A stretch of DNA of 64,000 bases from CAYOWQ01 sp964407695 (GTDB lineage Bacteria > Planctomycetota > Phycisphaerae > Phycisphaerales > SM1A02). Below the pieces are notes generated by a model. The model was not told the DNA's origin. It saw only the letters and a list, made by a program, of their open reading frames with translations, and ran no database searches. The first letter of the stretch is position 1. Each line of letters begins with the position of its first letter. Where the stretch lies: contig CAYOWQ010000002.1 in the NCBI GenBank assembly GCA_964407695.1, positions 326,016 to 390,015 on the forward strand. Direction: 5' to 3'. The position numbers and the translations under genes were made by a program. Of this stretch, positions 34,205 through 42,284 are shown in pieces.

Positions 34205-35431
34205 TTAAGGCTTCGTTTGCGCCATCACCGTTTCGCGATATGGAGCCTGTTCCGGCCGTAGGCCCTTCTCGCACTCCTGCAACGTCAGCAGTCCATACGC
34301 CGCTCCGTAGCACTTGTGATATCCGTAGAGCGGAAAGTCGAACCATGCGCCGTCCGGATCCTGCAGCTCGATCATGCTTCCAGCCAGCCACGCCGCATAC
34401 GCTGCGCGATCCGGATCAGCGAGTCGATTCAGCACGCGCCCGGCGTAGTAATGCCCAAAGAGATAGTAGTACCCCGCAGTCGAGTACCACGCCTCGTGGG
34501 GATACGGCCGACCCTTCCCGATCAGAATGAATCGATGTTCCTCCTTGAGATTCTCAAGGCCCTGACGCAGTGTCGCAAGGTCCATCGGGCGGCCGTAGAG
34601 GGCCAACGCCAAATTGCATGGCTGGCTCCGGCCGAGCGACCCCTTCACACGGTTATAGAGAGCACCAGGATGAAGCTCGTTGTAGGTCCCGTAGGCGTAT
34701 GCCCCCGATGGCAAACGCATGCGCTCCAGGGCAAAAAGTGCATCCGGCACCAACCCCGGATCAAGCTCAATTCCCGCTTCAGACGCATGCCAGGCGGCGA
34801 TGAGGACCGCCGCCGTGTTGAAACTGGTTGAAAGATCGCCCGTTGGGGTCTGCAACGAGTGGCCGAAGTCGTAGTAGCCAAAACCCCCATTGGCGCCCTG
34901 CTGCTGTCGCAGAATGTCGGCCTCACGCTGGGCGATTGAACGAATCGTCTCGGCCCGATCGGCGAAACGTTCATCCACCAACAGCATCGACAGGACCTGA
35001 AGCAGATACGTGTGCGTCCACGTGTCGTAGAAGGTCTGTCCTGTCGCCCGGCCAACCGCCGGTGTCGTGATCAAGTACTCGATGCCCCGGTCAATGGCCT
35101 CTCTGGCATCCACGATCGATTTCGACGGCTCAATCAGGCTCATGACACAGAGCGCGCTCGTCGCCACGCCGAACGCCCGATGCGACGCCACGGTATCGAG
35201 ATAAATCTCCCCTGGGCGAGCAGATTCGAACGATCCCCACGAACCATCTGCGTTCTGGTGCGTGATCAGAAACCCGAGCCCTCGCGATGCGGAATCATCC
35301 ATTCGCACCGACAACGGACGATCATCCAATGTCGCCGCGTCCGGAGCGCCGCTCACGAGGGGCGGAGGCCCAGCGCAACCGACCAATTGCAGCAGCACGA
35401 CCCCGATGACGACAGTCGCAATGAATTTCAT
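34205..35431 (-). CDS. lipoprotein with prenyltransferase/squalene-cyclase-like alpha-alpha barrel repeats
   Basis: 408 residues. An N-terminal lipobox (VVLLQLVGCAG, Cys19) marks it as a lipoprotein. The rest is helical, with QW-like turns ADGSWGSFES, GANGGFGYYDFG, PSGAYAYGTYN and PDGAWFDFPLYGYHK, as in the terpene-cyclase/prenyltransferase beta fold. The DxDD motif of squalene-hopene cyclases is not seen, so enzymatic cyclase activity is unlikely. It more probably acts as a binding or structural barrel. Its ATG overlaps the stop of the HlyD-type adaptor (ATGA at 35428-35431). Confidence 0.72.
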   Translation of the reverse strand: MKFIATVVIGVVLLQLVGCAGPPPLVSGAPDAATLDDRPLSVRMDDSASRGLGFLITHQNADGSWGSFESARPGEIYLDTVASHRAFGVATSALCVMSLIEPSKSIVDAREAIDRGIEYLITTPAVGRATGQTFYDTWTHTYLLQVLSMLLVDERFADRAETIRSIAQREADILRQQQGANGGFGYYDFGHSLQTPTGDLSTSFNTAAVLIAAWHASEAGIELDPGLVPDALFALERMRLPSGAYAYGTYNELHPGALYNRVKGSLGRSQPCNLALALYGRPMDLATLRQGLENLKEEHRFILIGKGRPYPHEAWYSTAGYYYLFGHYYAGRVLNRLADPDRAAYAAWLAGSMIELQDPDGAWFDFPLYGYHKCYGAAYGLLTLQECEKGLRPEQAPYRETVMAQTKP

Positions 35432-36804
35432 GGCTTCTCGTCCGGGACCACCACAACATCACCGGCCTCAAGACCGCGAAGAATCTGCACCCGATCGCCC
35501 GAAGTCTGTCCCACCGCGACCTCGCGTGTTTCGACGCCCGAGGCAGTCTTTACCTGACAGCTCGAGACGCCATCCTTGGTCGCGACCGCTCTGCTCGGTA
35601 CCGATAACACCTTCTCCAACACCCGAGTGAACTCCACCCTGCACGGCATCCCCTGCCGATGAAGTTCGTGCCGGCCGCGAAGCGTCACCGTCGTTGCAAG
35701 CATCCCGTCGCCGCCGGCCACCGGAGAAATCTCTCCCACGGATCCGGGCACATCGGCTTCCGGAAGCCCCTTGATTTCCACCCTCCCGTCCATGCCCGCG
35801 GCCAGAATCCGCAGGTCGGCGGGCGCCACGCTGAGCTTGACTTCAAAATCGTCACCCGAGTAGACCTCCGCAAGGTCCTGCCGGCCTGAAACCGAGTCGC
35901 CCACCGCAACGCCAAGCGGCGACATCACACCCGCCATCGGCGCGTTCAGCGTCAATCCAGCCTCGTCGGCTCGAAGCTTTGCCAGGCGTGCTTCCGCATC
36001 GCGCACGGCTCTTTCGGCATTGACCATGTCCTGAACTCGACGGGCCTCGGCAATGGCTCCCACCCGCTTCGCATGCTCCAATTCCACCTTCGCCCACCGG
36101 GCGCCGTCCTCAACATCCTTCTGACGAACCGGATAGTGCGTCTCCATCAGCAATTTTCGATCCGCCTGGGTCAGCTCGAGATACTCGATGGCCATCTTCA
36201 AGCCACGGCGGGCGCGCTCCAGCACGATGTCCTTCGTACCGGTCGCCAGCGTGGTGCCCTTGTACATGGCCTCAAGCTGCTCAAGCTCTTCCTTCTGGTC
36301 ATCCACGTTGTTCTGGCTGTTCTGGAGTCCAAGCTCCGATTGCTTCAACTGTTTCGGCCCGTCAAATTCCATGAAAACCTTCAGCGCCCGCTGAGCCGCG
36401 GCATAGTTCTTCTCCGCCTGCTCCATGGAGATCGCCGCCGACTCGCGCGCCATCTCCTGCTCCTGCCGTGTCCATTCAAGCCGCTTCCGAGCATCCTCGA
36501 GCGACTCGGTCGCATTTCGCAGATCGTCCGAAATCGACTTCGCTTCAAGCCTTACAATCGGTTGCCCGGCGTTCACCCTTCCCGAACGCACAAGAACTTC
36601 CTTGACCACAAGCCCGCCCCCATACGCCTCCGGCGCATAGCGGATCGGTGCGTGGGTCTTGGCCTGCAGGGTGCCGTCTCGCTCCACCTCCACCTTGAAC
36701 GACCCTTGGGTCACTTCGGCCGTGCTCTCTGCCAACGCTGCCACCGAAACAACGCCCGAGAACAATCCCGCGCTCACGACTCCCGCCACCAGGACTCGAT
36801 GCAT
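35428..36804 (-). CDS. HlyD/RND-type periplasmic adaptor
   Basis: With the ATG at 36804 the protein has 458 residues; AAGGAG six bases upstream decides this start over the in-frame one at 36849. A signal peptide or membrane anchor is at 1-25 (MHRVLVAGVVSAGLF...AALAE). A biotinyl-lipoyl-like half (GGLVVKEVLVRSGRVNAGQPI) comes first, then a long coiled coil at about 70-260 rich in Glu, Gln and Lys. The second lipoyl half follows (LNAPMAGVMSPLGVAVGDSV), with beta-barrel domains ending EVAVGQTSGDRVQILRGLEAGD. Such adaptors link inner-membrane pumps to outer channels. No pump gene is adjacent; the next gene is the barrel lipoprotein. Confidence 0.83.
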   Translation of the reverse strand: MHRVLVAGVVSAGLFSGVVSVAALAESTAEVTQGSFKVEVERDGTLQAKTHAPIRYAPEAYGGGLVVKEVLVRSGRVNAGQPIVRLEAKSISDDLRNATESLEDARKRLEWTRQEQEMARESAAISMEQAEKNYAAAQRALKVFMEFDGPKQLKQSELGLQNSQNNVDDQKEELEQLEAMYKGTTLATGTKDIVLERARRGLKMAIEYLELTQADRKLLMETHYPVRQKDVEDGARWAKVELEHAKRVGAIAEARRVQDMVNAERAVRDAEARLAKLRADEAGLTLNAPMAGVMSPLGVAVGDSVSGRQDLAEVYSGDDFEVKLSVAPADLRILAAGMDGRVEIKGLPEADVPGSVGEISPVAGGDGMLATTVTLRGRHELHRQGMPCRVEFTRVLEKVLSVPSRAVATKDGVSSCQVKTASGVETREVAVGQTSGDRVQILRGLEAGDVVVVPDEKP

Positions 36805-36970
36805 CACATGCTCCTTTTCATGGGGTGCTTCCTCTTCACCCAGCCCCATCCTACCGCGAGAATCGAGAGGCGCTGCATCATTCGGCGGGCCCGGGCGTTC
36901 AAGTCGCGAGCATCGCCGGATCGATGCTGAAACGGTCGTCTATGCTTGCCTGACCACTCCAGAGGCCCAA

Positions 36971-38638
36971 ATGCCCGAAGCCCCGACCCATACGCCTTCC
37001 CGACCCATCGCGCCTCCAGCTATCATCGGCACCCTCCTTTGCCGATTCGCCGTTCCCGTCTGGGTGCTCATCGGAGCCGCCTTCAAACTGCGGGAGCGAA
37101 ATCCCAAGCTCCTTCCCGAGCCCGTTCGCGAGTCCGCCTTCTGGATCTTCGACAAGTTCAATCAAAATCTTGACGGTGGCGACGTTCTCCTCTTCACCCT
37201 CCGTTTCCTTGTCGCCGTCGAGATCATCCTCGCCTGCACCATGATCTTCATCGGTCGCCTCTCCCGCACCGCGGCCATCTTCACCCTGCTCGTCTTCGTG
37301 ACCATCCTCACTCTGGTCCTCTACAAGGAGGTCGATAAGGCCGGGTTTTCCAAAGGCGTTTTCGAAGGCAGTTGCGGTTGCTTCGGCTCCTCCGGTCCCA
37401 AGCCCTATGTCATGTTCCTTGTCGATTGCGCACTCTTGTTCGGAGTGATCATGTTCAAGCCCATTCGTACTCGTTTTGCCCCGGCGAAATCTCTCGGCAT
37501 ACTCGCGATCTCCACGGCGGCAGCCTTCGGCATTGCCTTCGGCATTCCCGACAGGCAGGTCAATGCCATGCCCGAGACCCCGCCGGCCACGACCGGCGAC
37601 CAGCCTCCGGCGACCGCTCCCAAAGCTCCGTCAGGTCCGGCGACCGCCGCGAGCCCCGATGCCAAGCCCTGGCCCGTAGCGCCGAAGCTCAAGAGCAACT
37701 ACTTCGAGAAGTGGGAGAAGACCTGGCCAAACACTCGGCTTGATTCCCACGCCCTTGCGCTCCAGATCAGCCGGCCGATGCCCGCCGACATCAATTCCGG
37801 GACGTGGTACATCGTCTTCTACCGAGACGACTGCGATGTCTGCCATGCGCTACTCTCCAACCCGTTCTTCAAGGGCGAGAACGCCAAGCGCACCATCGCC
37901 GCCCGATTCCCGGATTCCACCGAGAAGCCGCTCCCCTTCCCCTGCAAGGATTGCCTCCGACACGACCTTCCCAAGGGACCCGGCTACGTCATCACCACCC
38001 CGGTGCTCGTCAAGGTGATCGACGGCATCGTCGTCTCCGTCTGCACCGATACCGAGGACGAAGCCAAGCTCAAGCAGGCCCTGGACGCCAAGCTTGAAGG
38101 GTCGGGTCCGGCGGGCAATGGCGGTTCGCCGCAGCCGAATTCCGACGCACCGAAAAACGCCGCCGGTGCTGCGTCCGCAACCGGGCCCAGACCTTGGCCG
38201 CCCGCACCCACCGATATCAACTCGACCTTCTCCGAGAAATTCGAGACCTGGATGGGCCAGCGGCTGGACTCCAAACCGCTCGCGCTCCTGATCAGCCGGC
38301 CGCTCCCTGCCGACATCAACCAGGGCGTGTGGTACGTGATGTTCTTCCGGGGCGATTGCGACCATTGCCACGAGCTCCTCGAGTATTACATCGCGCCCGA
38401 CCCCGCCATTGCGTCGCGCACCATCGTCACCCGTGTGCCCGACACCGATCCCAACAACGACCTTGCGTTCCCCTGCCCCGATTGCAAGCTCCACGTCCTG
38501 CCCGGCAGCGAAGATTCACCACCGTACTACGTCTTCTCGACTCCGGTCCTTCTGAAGGTCATCGACGGCGTCGTCAAGGGCGTCTGCACTGACAGCGAAG
38601 ATGGTGCCCAGGTTGATGCCTGCCTCAACGCCCAGTGA
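36971..38638 (+). CDS. MauE/DoxX-like membrane protein fused to two thioredoxin-like domains
   Basis: With the ATG at 36971 the protein has 555 residues. The N-terminal 190 residues hold four or five hydrophobic helices and the signature FEGSCGCFGS at 132-140, characteristic of MauE-type DoxX relatives. Pro/Ala linkers lead to two homologous domains (about 235-375 and 408-555). Each has a CxxC after a beta strand (CDVC 288-291; CDHC 463-466), a second CxxC (CKDC 325-328; CPDC 502-505), a TPVLxKVIDG strand and a late Cys (VCTD at 358 and 539). The redox role is inferred from the CxxC motifs. The related membrane protein follows after three bases. Confidence 0.78.
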   Translation: MPEAPTHTPSRPIAPPAIIGTLLCRFAVPVWVLIGAAFKLRERNPKLLPEPVRESAFWIFDKFNQNLDGGDVLLFTLRFLVAVEIILACTMIFIGRLSRTAAIFTLLVFVTILTLVLYKEVDKAGFSKGVFEGSCGCFGSSGPKPYVMFLVDCALLFGVIMFKPIRTRFAPAKSLGILAISTAAAFGIAFGIPDRQVNAMPETPPATTGDQPPATAPKAPSGPATAASPDAKPWPVAPKLKSNYFEKWEKTWPNTRLDSHALALQISRPMPADINSGTWYIVFYRDDCDVCHALLSNPFFKGENAKRTIAARFPDSTEKPLPFPCKDCLRHDLPKGPGYVITTPVLVKVIDGIVVSVCTDTEDEAKLKQALDAKLEGSGPAGNGGSPQPNSDAPKNAAGAASATGPRPWPPAPTDINSTFSEKFETWMGQRLDSKPLALLISRPLPADINQGVWYVMFFRGDCDHCHELLEYYIAPDPAIASRTIVTRVPDTDPNNDLAFPCPDCKLHVLPGSEDSPPYYVFSTPVLLKVIDGVVKGVCTDSEDGAQVDACLNAQ

Positions 38639-38641
38639 ATC

Positions 38642-39586
38642 ATGAGTGACCCTGCGTCGGGCGCTGAGCAGGTCCGTCGCGATTGGATCGGCGCGATCGC
38701 CTGCATCTGGCTCGCCCTTGTCATCATCGGGCTCGCCCTGAACGCCGATGTTGCCGTCATTCCCGAGTGGATCATTCGACCGCTCATGCTGTCGCAAGAC
38801 GGCGCTGCGCTGGCCTTTCGCTTCCAATTGTTCTTCCTTGCCGCTCTGACCGGCTTCGCCTTCACGCGCAACCTGCCGCGACGGCTCGCACTCTACGCGG
38901 CGTTCGGATGGCTGGCCTTTACCGACCTCGCCTCGTGGTCGGGCGGCGCGCAGCGCTCTGCCGTGGTTCTCACTGTTCCCGTGGCGCCATGGATCACCGG
39001 CCTCCTCCATGTCGTCTGGCTCGTGTTGCTCTCACGCACATCGCCGCGTCATGCTCGCCGATTCCGCCTGTCGCCCGCGTGGTCCATCGCGACGTGGATT
39101 CTGGTCCTCACCGTCGCCGGCGGCATCGGCGGCCGACTCGATGTCCGCATCCTGAACCCCGTTCGCGCCCTGAACTCCGGTGCCGCTGCGGAACGGATCG
39201 ACCTGCAGGATTGGATCGGCCGATCATTCGACTCCACTTCCATCGCACACAGCCTTCCCTCGCTTCAATCCCTGCCAGCCGCCCATCAGCGCATTTATCT
39301 TCTGATCCACCCCGGCTGCGGCCGTTGCCTCGAAGCGTTCGATCTCTATTACAACGAATTCTCGGCGGCCGACCTTGTCGTCATCAATATCGATCCCCTG
39401 CCTGCCGACTCAAGTGAGCCCAAGGTCTCCGAGCTGATGCCCTCGGCCAGGGAATTCACCCTTCCTCAGGATCGCCTCTGGATCGTCGACACCCCCGCGA
39501 TTCTGATCGTCACCGACGGCGTCGTGACCTGCGCTGCAGCCCCCGACCTTGAGCCCTGCTTCAACGCGACGTCGCCCGGCGGATAA
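38642..39586 (+). CDS. membrane protein with C-terminal thioredoxin-like domain
   Basis: 314 residues. About four or five hydrophobic helices lie in 15-165, then a soluble domain with HPGCGRC (CxxC at 226-229), LVVINIDPLP and DTPAILIVTDGVV, where TP fits the cis-Pro of a thioredoxin fold. The late Cys and DGVV strand parallel the two domains of the preceding protein, so the genes probably diverged from a common domain. The start lies three bases after the MauE fusion's stop, so they are likely cotranslated. The last 26 bases overlap the 3' end of the copper ATPase on the opposite strand. Confidence 0.72.
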   Translation: MSDPASGAEQVRRDWIGAIACIWLALVIIGLALNADVAVIPEWIIRPLMLSQDGAALAFRFQLFFLAALTGFAFTRNLPRRLALYAAFGWLAFTDLASWSGGAQRSAVVLTVPVAPWITGLLHVVWLVLLSRTSPRHARRFRLSPAWSIATWILVLTVAGGIGGRLDVRILNPVRALNSGAAAERIDLQDWIGRSFDSTSIAHSLPSLQSLPAAHQRIYLLIHPGCGRCLEAFDLYYNEFSAADLVVINIDPLPADSSEPKVSELMPSAREFTLPQDRLWIVDTPAILIVTDGVVTCAAAPDLEPCFNATSPGG

Positions 39587-41723
39587 CGCCCCGCAATCGC
39601 AGCGCATTCCCCACCACCGTCACATCCGAAAGTGCCATCGCCGCCGCAGCGATGAGCGGCCCATGCGCACCCAGCAACCCCAGCGCTGCGGCCGGAATCG
39701 CCGCCACGTTGTAAAGGAACGCGAAGAACAGATTCTGACGGATCACACGCAGGGTTTCACGCGAGAGCACCACGAGGTCCGCGACGGCCATGACTCGATC
39801 GCCCGGAATGACCACCTCGGCGGACTCAATGGCGGTGTTTGTGCCCGACGCCAGCGCGACTCCCAAGTCCGACGCAGCCATCGCCGCAGCATCGTTCACC
39901 CCGTCGCCCACCATCATGGTCGCCTGACCCAACGATTCAACTCTCTCCACCTTGCTCTGCGGGGTGGCCTCGGCCACCACGTTCGCCTCATCAATTCCGG
40001 CCTCTCGCGCCAATCGCCTCGCCACAGCCTCGCGATCGCCCGACAGCAGCATCACACTCAATCCCATCGATCGAAGTGATGCCACCGCATCCTTCGAGTC
40101 CGGGCGAATCACATCCTCAAGGGTCATCGTCCCCGCTTCTTCACCGTTCACTCGAACCCGGCACGTCGCCACATCATCACGCAGGACCTCAACCTTGCTC
40201 GCGCCAACCGTCCCGCGCACCCCGTGCCCCGGAATCGATTCAAAGGACTCCACGTCCTCAATCTCGATCCCGGCGTCTCTCGCCTTGGCCACGACCGCCC
40301 GCGCAATCGGGTGCTCACTTGGCGCCTCCACCGCGGCCGCCAGCCTCAGCAACTCCTCCTTTGCAACGCGGCCACTCGCCTCAATGGTGCGCACCGTCAA
40401 GCGACCGATGGTCAATGTTCCGGTCTTGTCAAACACGACGGTCTTCACCGCCCCCGCCCGCTCCAGCGCGCCCGCGGACTTCACCAGAATGCCGCGCCGG
40501 CTCGCCTCGCCCGCTCCCACCATCACGGCCATGGGCGTCGCCAACCCCAACGCGCACGGGCAGGAAATGATCAACACCGTCACCGCCGAAACCATCCCTG
40601 TCATGGCATCGCCGGCAACCAACCACCAACCCAGCACTGTCGCTGCCGCCACCCCCAGCACCACCGGCACAAAGATGCCTGCCACGCGATCCGCCAATCG
40701 CTGAATACCTGCCTTGCTTGATTGCGCCCGCTGCACCATGTCCGCGATGCGCGAGATCGTCGTATCCTCGCCCGTCGTTGTCGCCCTCACCACCAATCGG
40801 CCCGTGGTGTTCAGCGCACCCGCGGGAACCTGATCTCCAACACTGCGTTCAACCGGAACCGATTCACCCGTGATCACCGATTCGTCCAGCGCCGACTCAC
40901 CCTCGACAACCTCGCCGTCGACGGCCACCCGCGCTCCCGGACGAATCAGCATTCGGTCGCCCGGTTTCACCGCCCATGCTTCCACCACTCGCGACCCGTC
41001 GTCGTCCAGCACTTCAACCTCATCCGGCTGCAGTGTCAGCAGACTTCGCACGGCGTCCCCCGCCTTCGCCGTGGCCCGCGCTTCCATCCAGTGGCCCACG
41101 CTGATGATGCTCAACAGCGCAGCTGCCTCGGTGAAATACGTTGGCGCCTCCATCGCTCGACCCGACTGCTGCAGGATGAAGACCGCCATCGATTGAACCC
41201 ACGCCGTCCCCGCACCCAGCGTGATTAACGTGTCCATGTTGGTGGTCCAGCGCCTGGCGGCCCCCCACGCTGACTTCAGGAACCCCCAACCCACCAGAAC
41301 GACGACCGCGGTGGACCCCGCCAGCATCAATCCCTGCATCCATCCCGGATGCCAGTGCGCTGCCGTCGCGATCCAATGCAGCGCCTCCAGCGGGGCCCAG
41401 ATCGACAGCCCCACAATCGCCCGCCGCTTCCATTGTCGCTCCGCCCGGGCCTGACGCTGCTCGATGTCTGCTTTCATCTCCCGCATGGCGGGCCGGTTCA
41501 ACACCGCCTCTGCACTGAACCCCCGTCCCTCAATCGCCCGGATGATTGAGTTCGGCTCCAGTCCAACTCCCTCAACCGTCGCCATCCCATCCAACACACT
41601 CACCGACGCACTTTTCACCCCCGGCGTCGATTCAACTGCCTGCTGGACCTTCACCGCACACCCCGCACACTCCATTCCCCCCACCTTGAAACGGATCTCG
41701 CCGGATGCAGTCTGGGCAGCCAT
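39561..41723 (-). CDS. copA: CopA-type heavy-metal P1B ATPase
   Basis: 720 residues with the ATG at 41723. One HMA metal-binding domain has GGMECAGC (CxxC at 19-22). Eight predicted helices are present, with the metal-site CPC in SCPCALGLATP (about 388), the phosphorylation motif DKTGTLT (about 432), SEHP, and the hinge MVGDGVNDAAAMA. YN in helix 7 (AFLYNVAAIP) fits a Cu+ exporter. In helix 8, AMALSDVTVVGNALRLR has Asp where CopA usually has the second Ser of MxxSS. It probably exports copper from the cytoplasm. It converges on the thioredoxin-like membrane gene and is divergent from the leader ORF before secA. Confidence 0.92.
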   Translation of the reverse strand: MAAQTASGEIRFKVGGMECAGCAVKVQQAVESTPGVKSASVSVLDGMATVEGVGLEPNSIIRAIEGRGFSAEAVLNRPAMREMKADIEQRQARAERQWKRRAIVGLSIWAPLEALHWIATAAHWHPGWMQGLMLAGSTAVVVLVGWGFLKSAWGAARRWTTNMDTLITLGAGTAWVQSMAVFILQQSGRAMEAPTYFTEAAALLSIISVGHWMEARATAKAGDAVRSLLTLQPDEVEVLDDDGSRVVEAWAVKPGDRMLIRPGARVAVDGEVVEGESALDESVITGESVPVERSVGDQVPAGALNTTGRLVVRATTTGEDTTISRIADMVQRAQSSKAGIQRLADRVAGIFVPVVLGVAAATVLGWWLVAGDAMTGMVSAVTVLIISCPCALGLATPMAVMVGAGEASRRGILVKSAGALERAGAVKTVVFDKTGTLTIGRLTVRTIEASGRVAKEELLRLAAAVEAPSEHPIARAVVAKARDAGIEIEDVESFESIPGHGVRGTVGASKVEVLRDDVATCRVRVNGEEAGTMTLEDVIRPDSKDAVASLRSMGLSVMLLSGDREAVARRLAREAGIDEANVVAEATPQSKVERVESLGQATMMVGDGVNDAAAMAASDLGVALASGTNTAIESAEVVIPGDRVMAVADLVVLSRETLRVIRQNLFFAFLYNVAAIPAAALGLLGAHGPLIAAAAMALSDVTVVGNALRLRGVIRRATSR

Positions 41724-41818
41724 TCCACATAATATGCCCCGACCCGGCCCCAACATTTCTCGACCAAGTCACTTGCCCCACCCCTTGTCCCCGCCGATAC
41801 TTATCATTCCGCCTCGCC

Positions 41819-42190
41819 ATGAACTCCCCAGTGGCCAAACCAGCGACCCCGAGCCGTCCGTGGAACCCCTCCACGGCCACTGCTGTTCTCTTGGTCCTGA
41901 CCATCCTGGCCCTGAGCCCGGTTTCGACTCGGCCGCCGTCCGGGGACGATTCTGAAGGGTGGACGGATTCAAGCCTTGCGATTCGCGTGGTTGTGGCCAT
42001 GTCGGTCGCCGCACGCGAATGGACCAATCCTTCCAGTGCTCGCGGATTTGACGCCCTTCTGAATCAAGCGCCGATCGACCGCCTTCCGGCGGCACCGTTC
42101 GTTGCGGCCGCGTCGTCATTCGCCGGGCCGCCTCCCCGCGGCCTGGATGTTTCAGAACATCTGCTCGACCTCCCACCTCCGACGGCCTGA
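41819..42190 (+). CDS. short membrane-anchored protein upstream of secA (possible SecM-like leader)
   Basis: 123 residues from the ATG at 41819. A single hydrophobic segment at about 19-34 (STATAVLLVLTILALSP) could act as an uncleaved signal. The C terminus is proline-rich: SSFAGPPPRG at 99-108 and DLPPPTA at the end. There is no recognised domain. The gene stops 94 bases before the secA ATG on the same strand. E. coli secM has this location and a comparable layout (export signal, C-terminal arrest segment ending RAGP). GACCTC at 42167-42172, inside this ORF, can pair with GAGGTC at the secA ribosome binding site. Function is inference. Confidence 0.55.
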   Translation: MNSPVAKPATPSRPWNPSTATAVLLVLTILALSPVSTRPPSGDDSEGWTDSSLAIRVVVAMSVAAREWTNPSSARGFDALLNQAPIDRLPAAPFVAAASSFAGPPPRGLDVSEHLLDLPPPTA

Positions 42191-42284
42191 CACACGCCAT
42201 CCGCCTCGCGGATCTTGTTGTCAATTCATCCCGTCGTTTCATCTCACAATCCAGTTCCCCTCGATTCTCCAAAAGAGGTCCCCC

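Noticed and set aside
36659..36970. N-terminal extension of the MauE-thioredoxin fusion
   Set aside because: This part is antisense to the HlyD adaptor start and low in hydrophobic residues; the ATG at 36971 fits a membrane protein.
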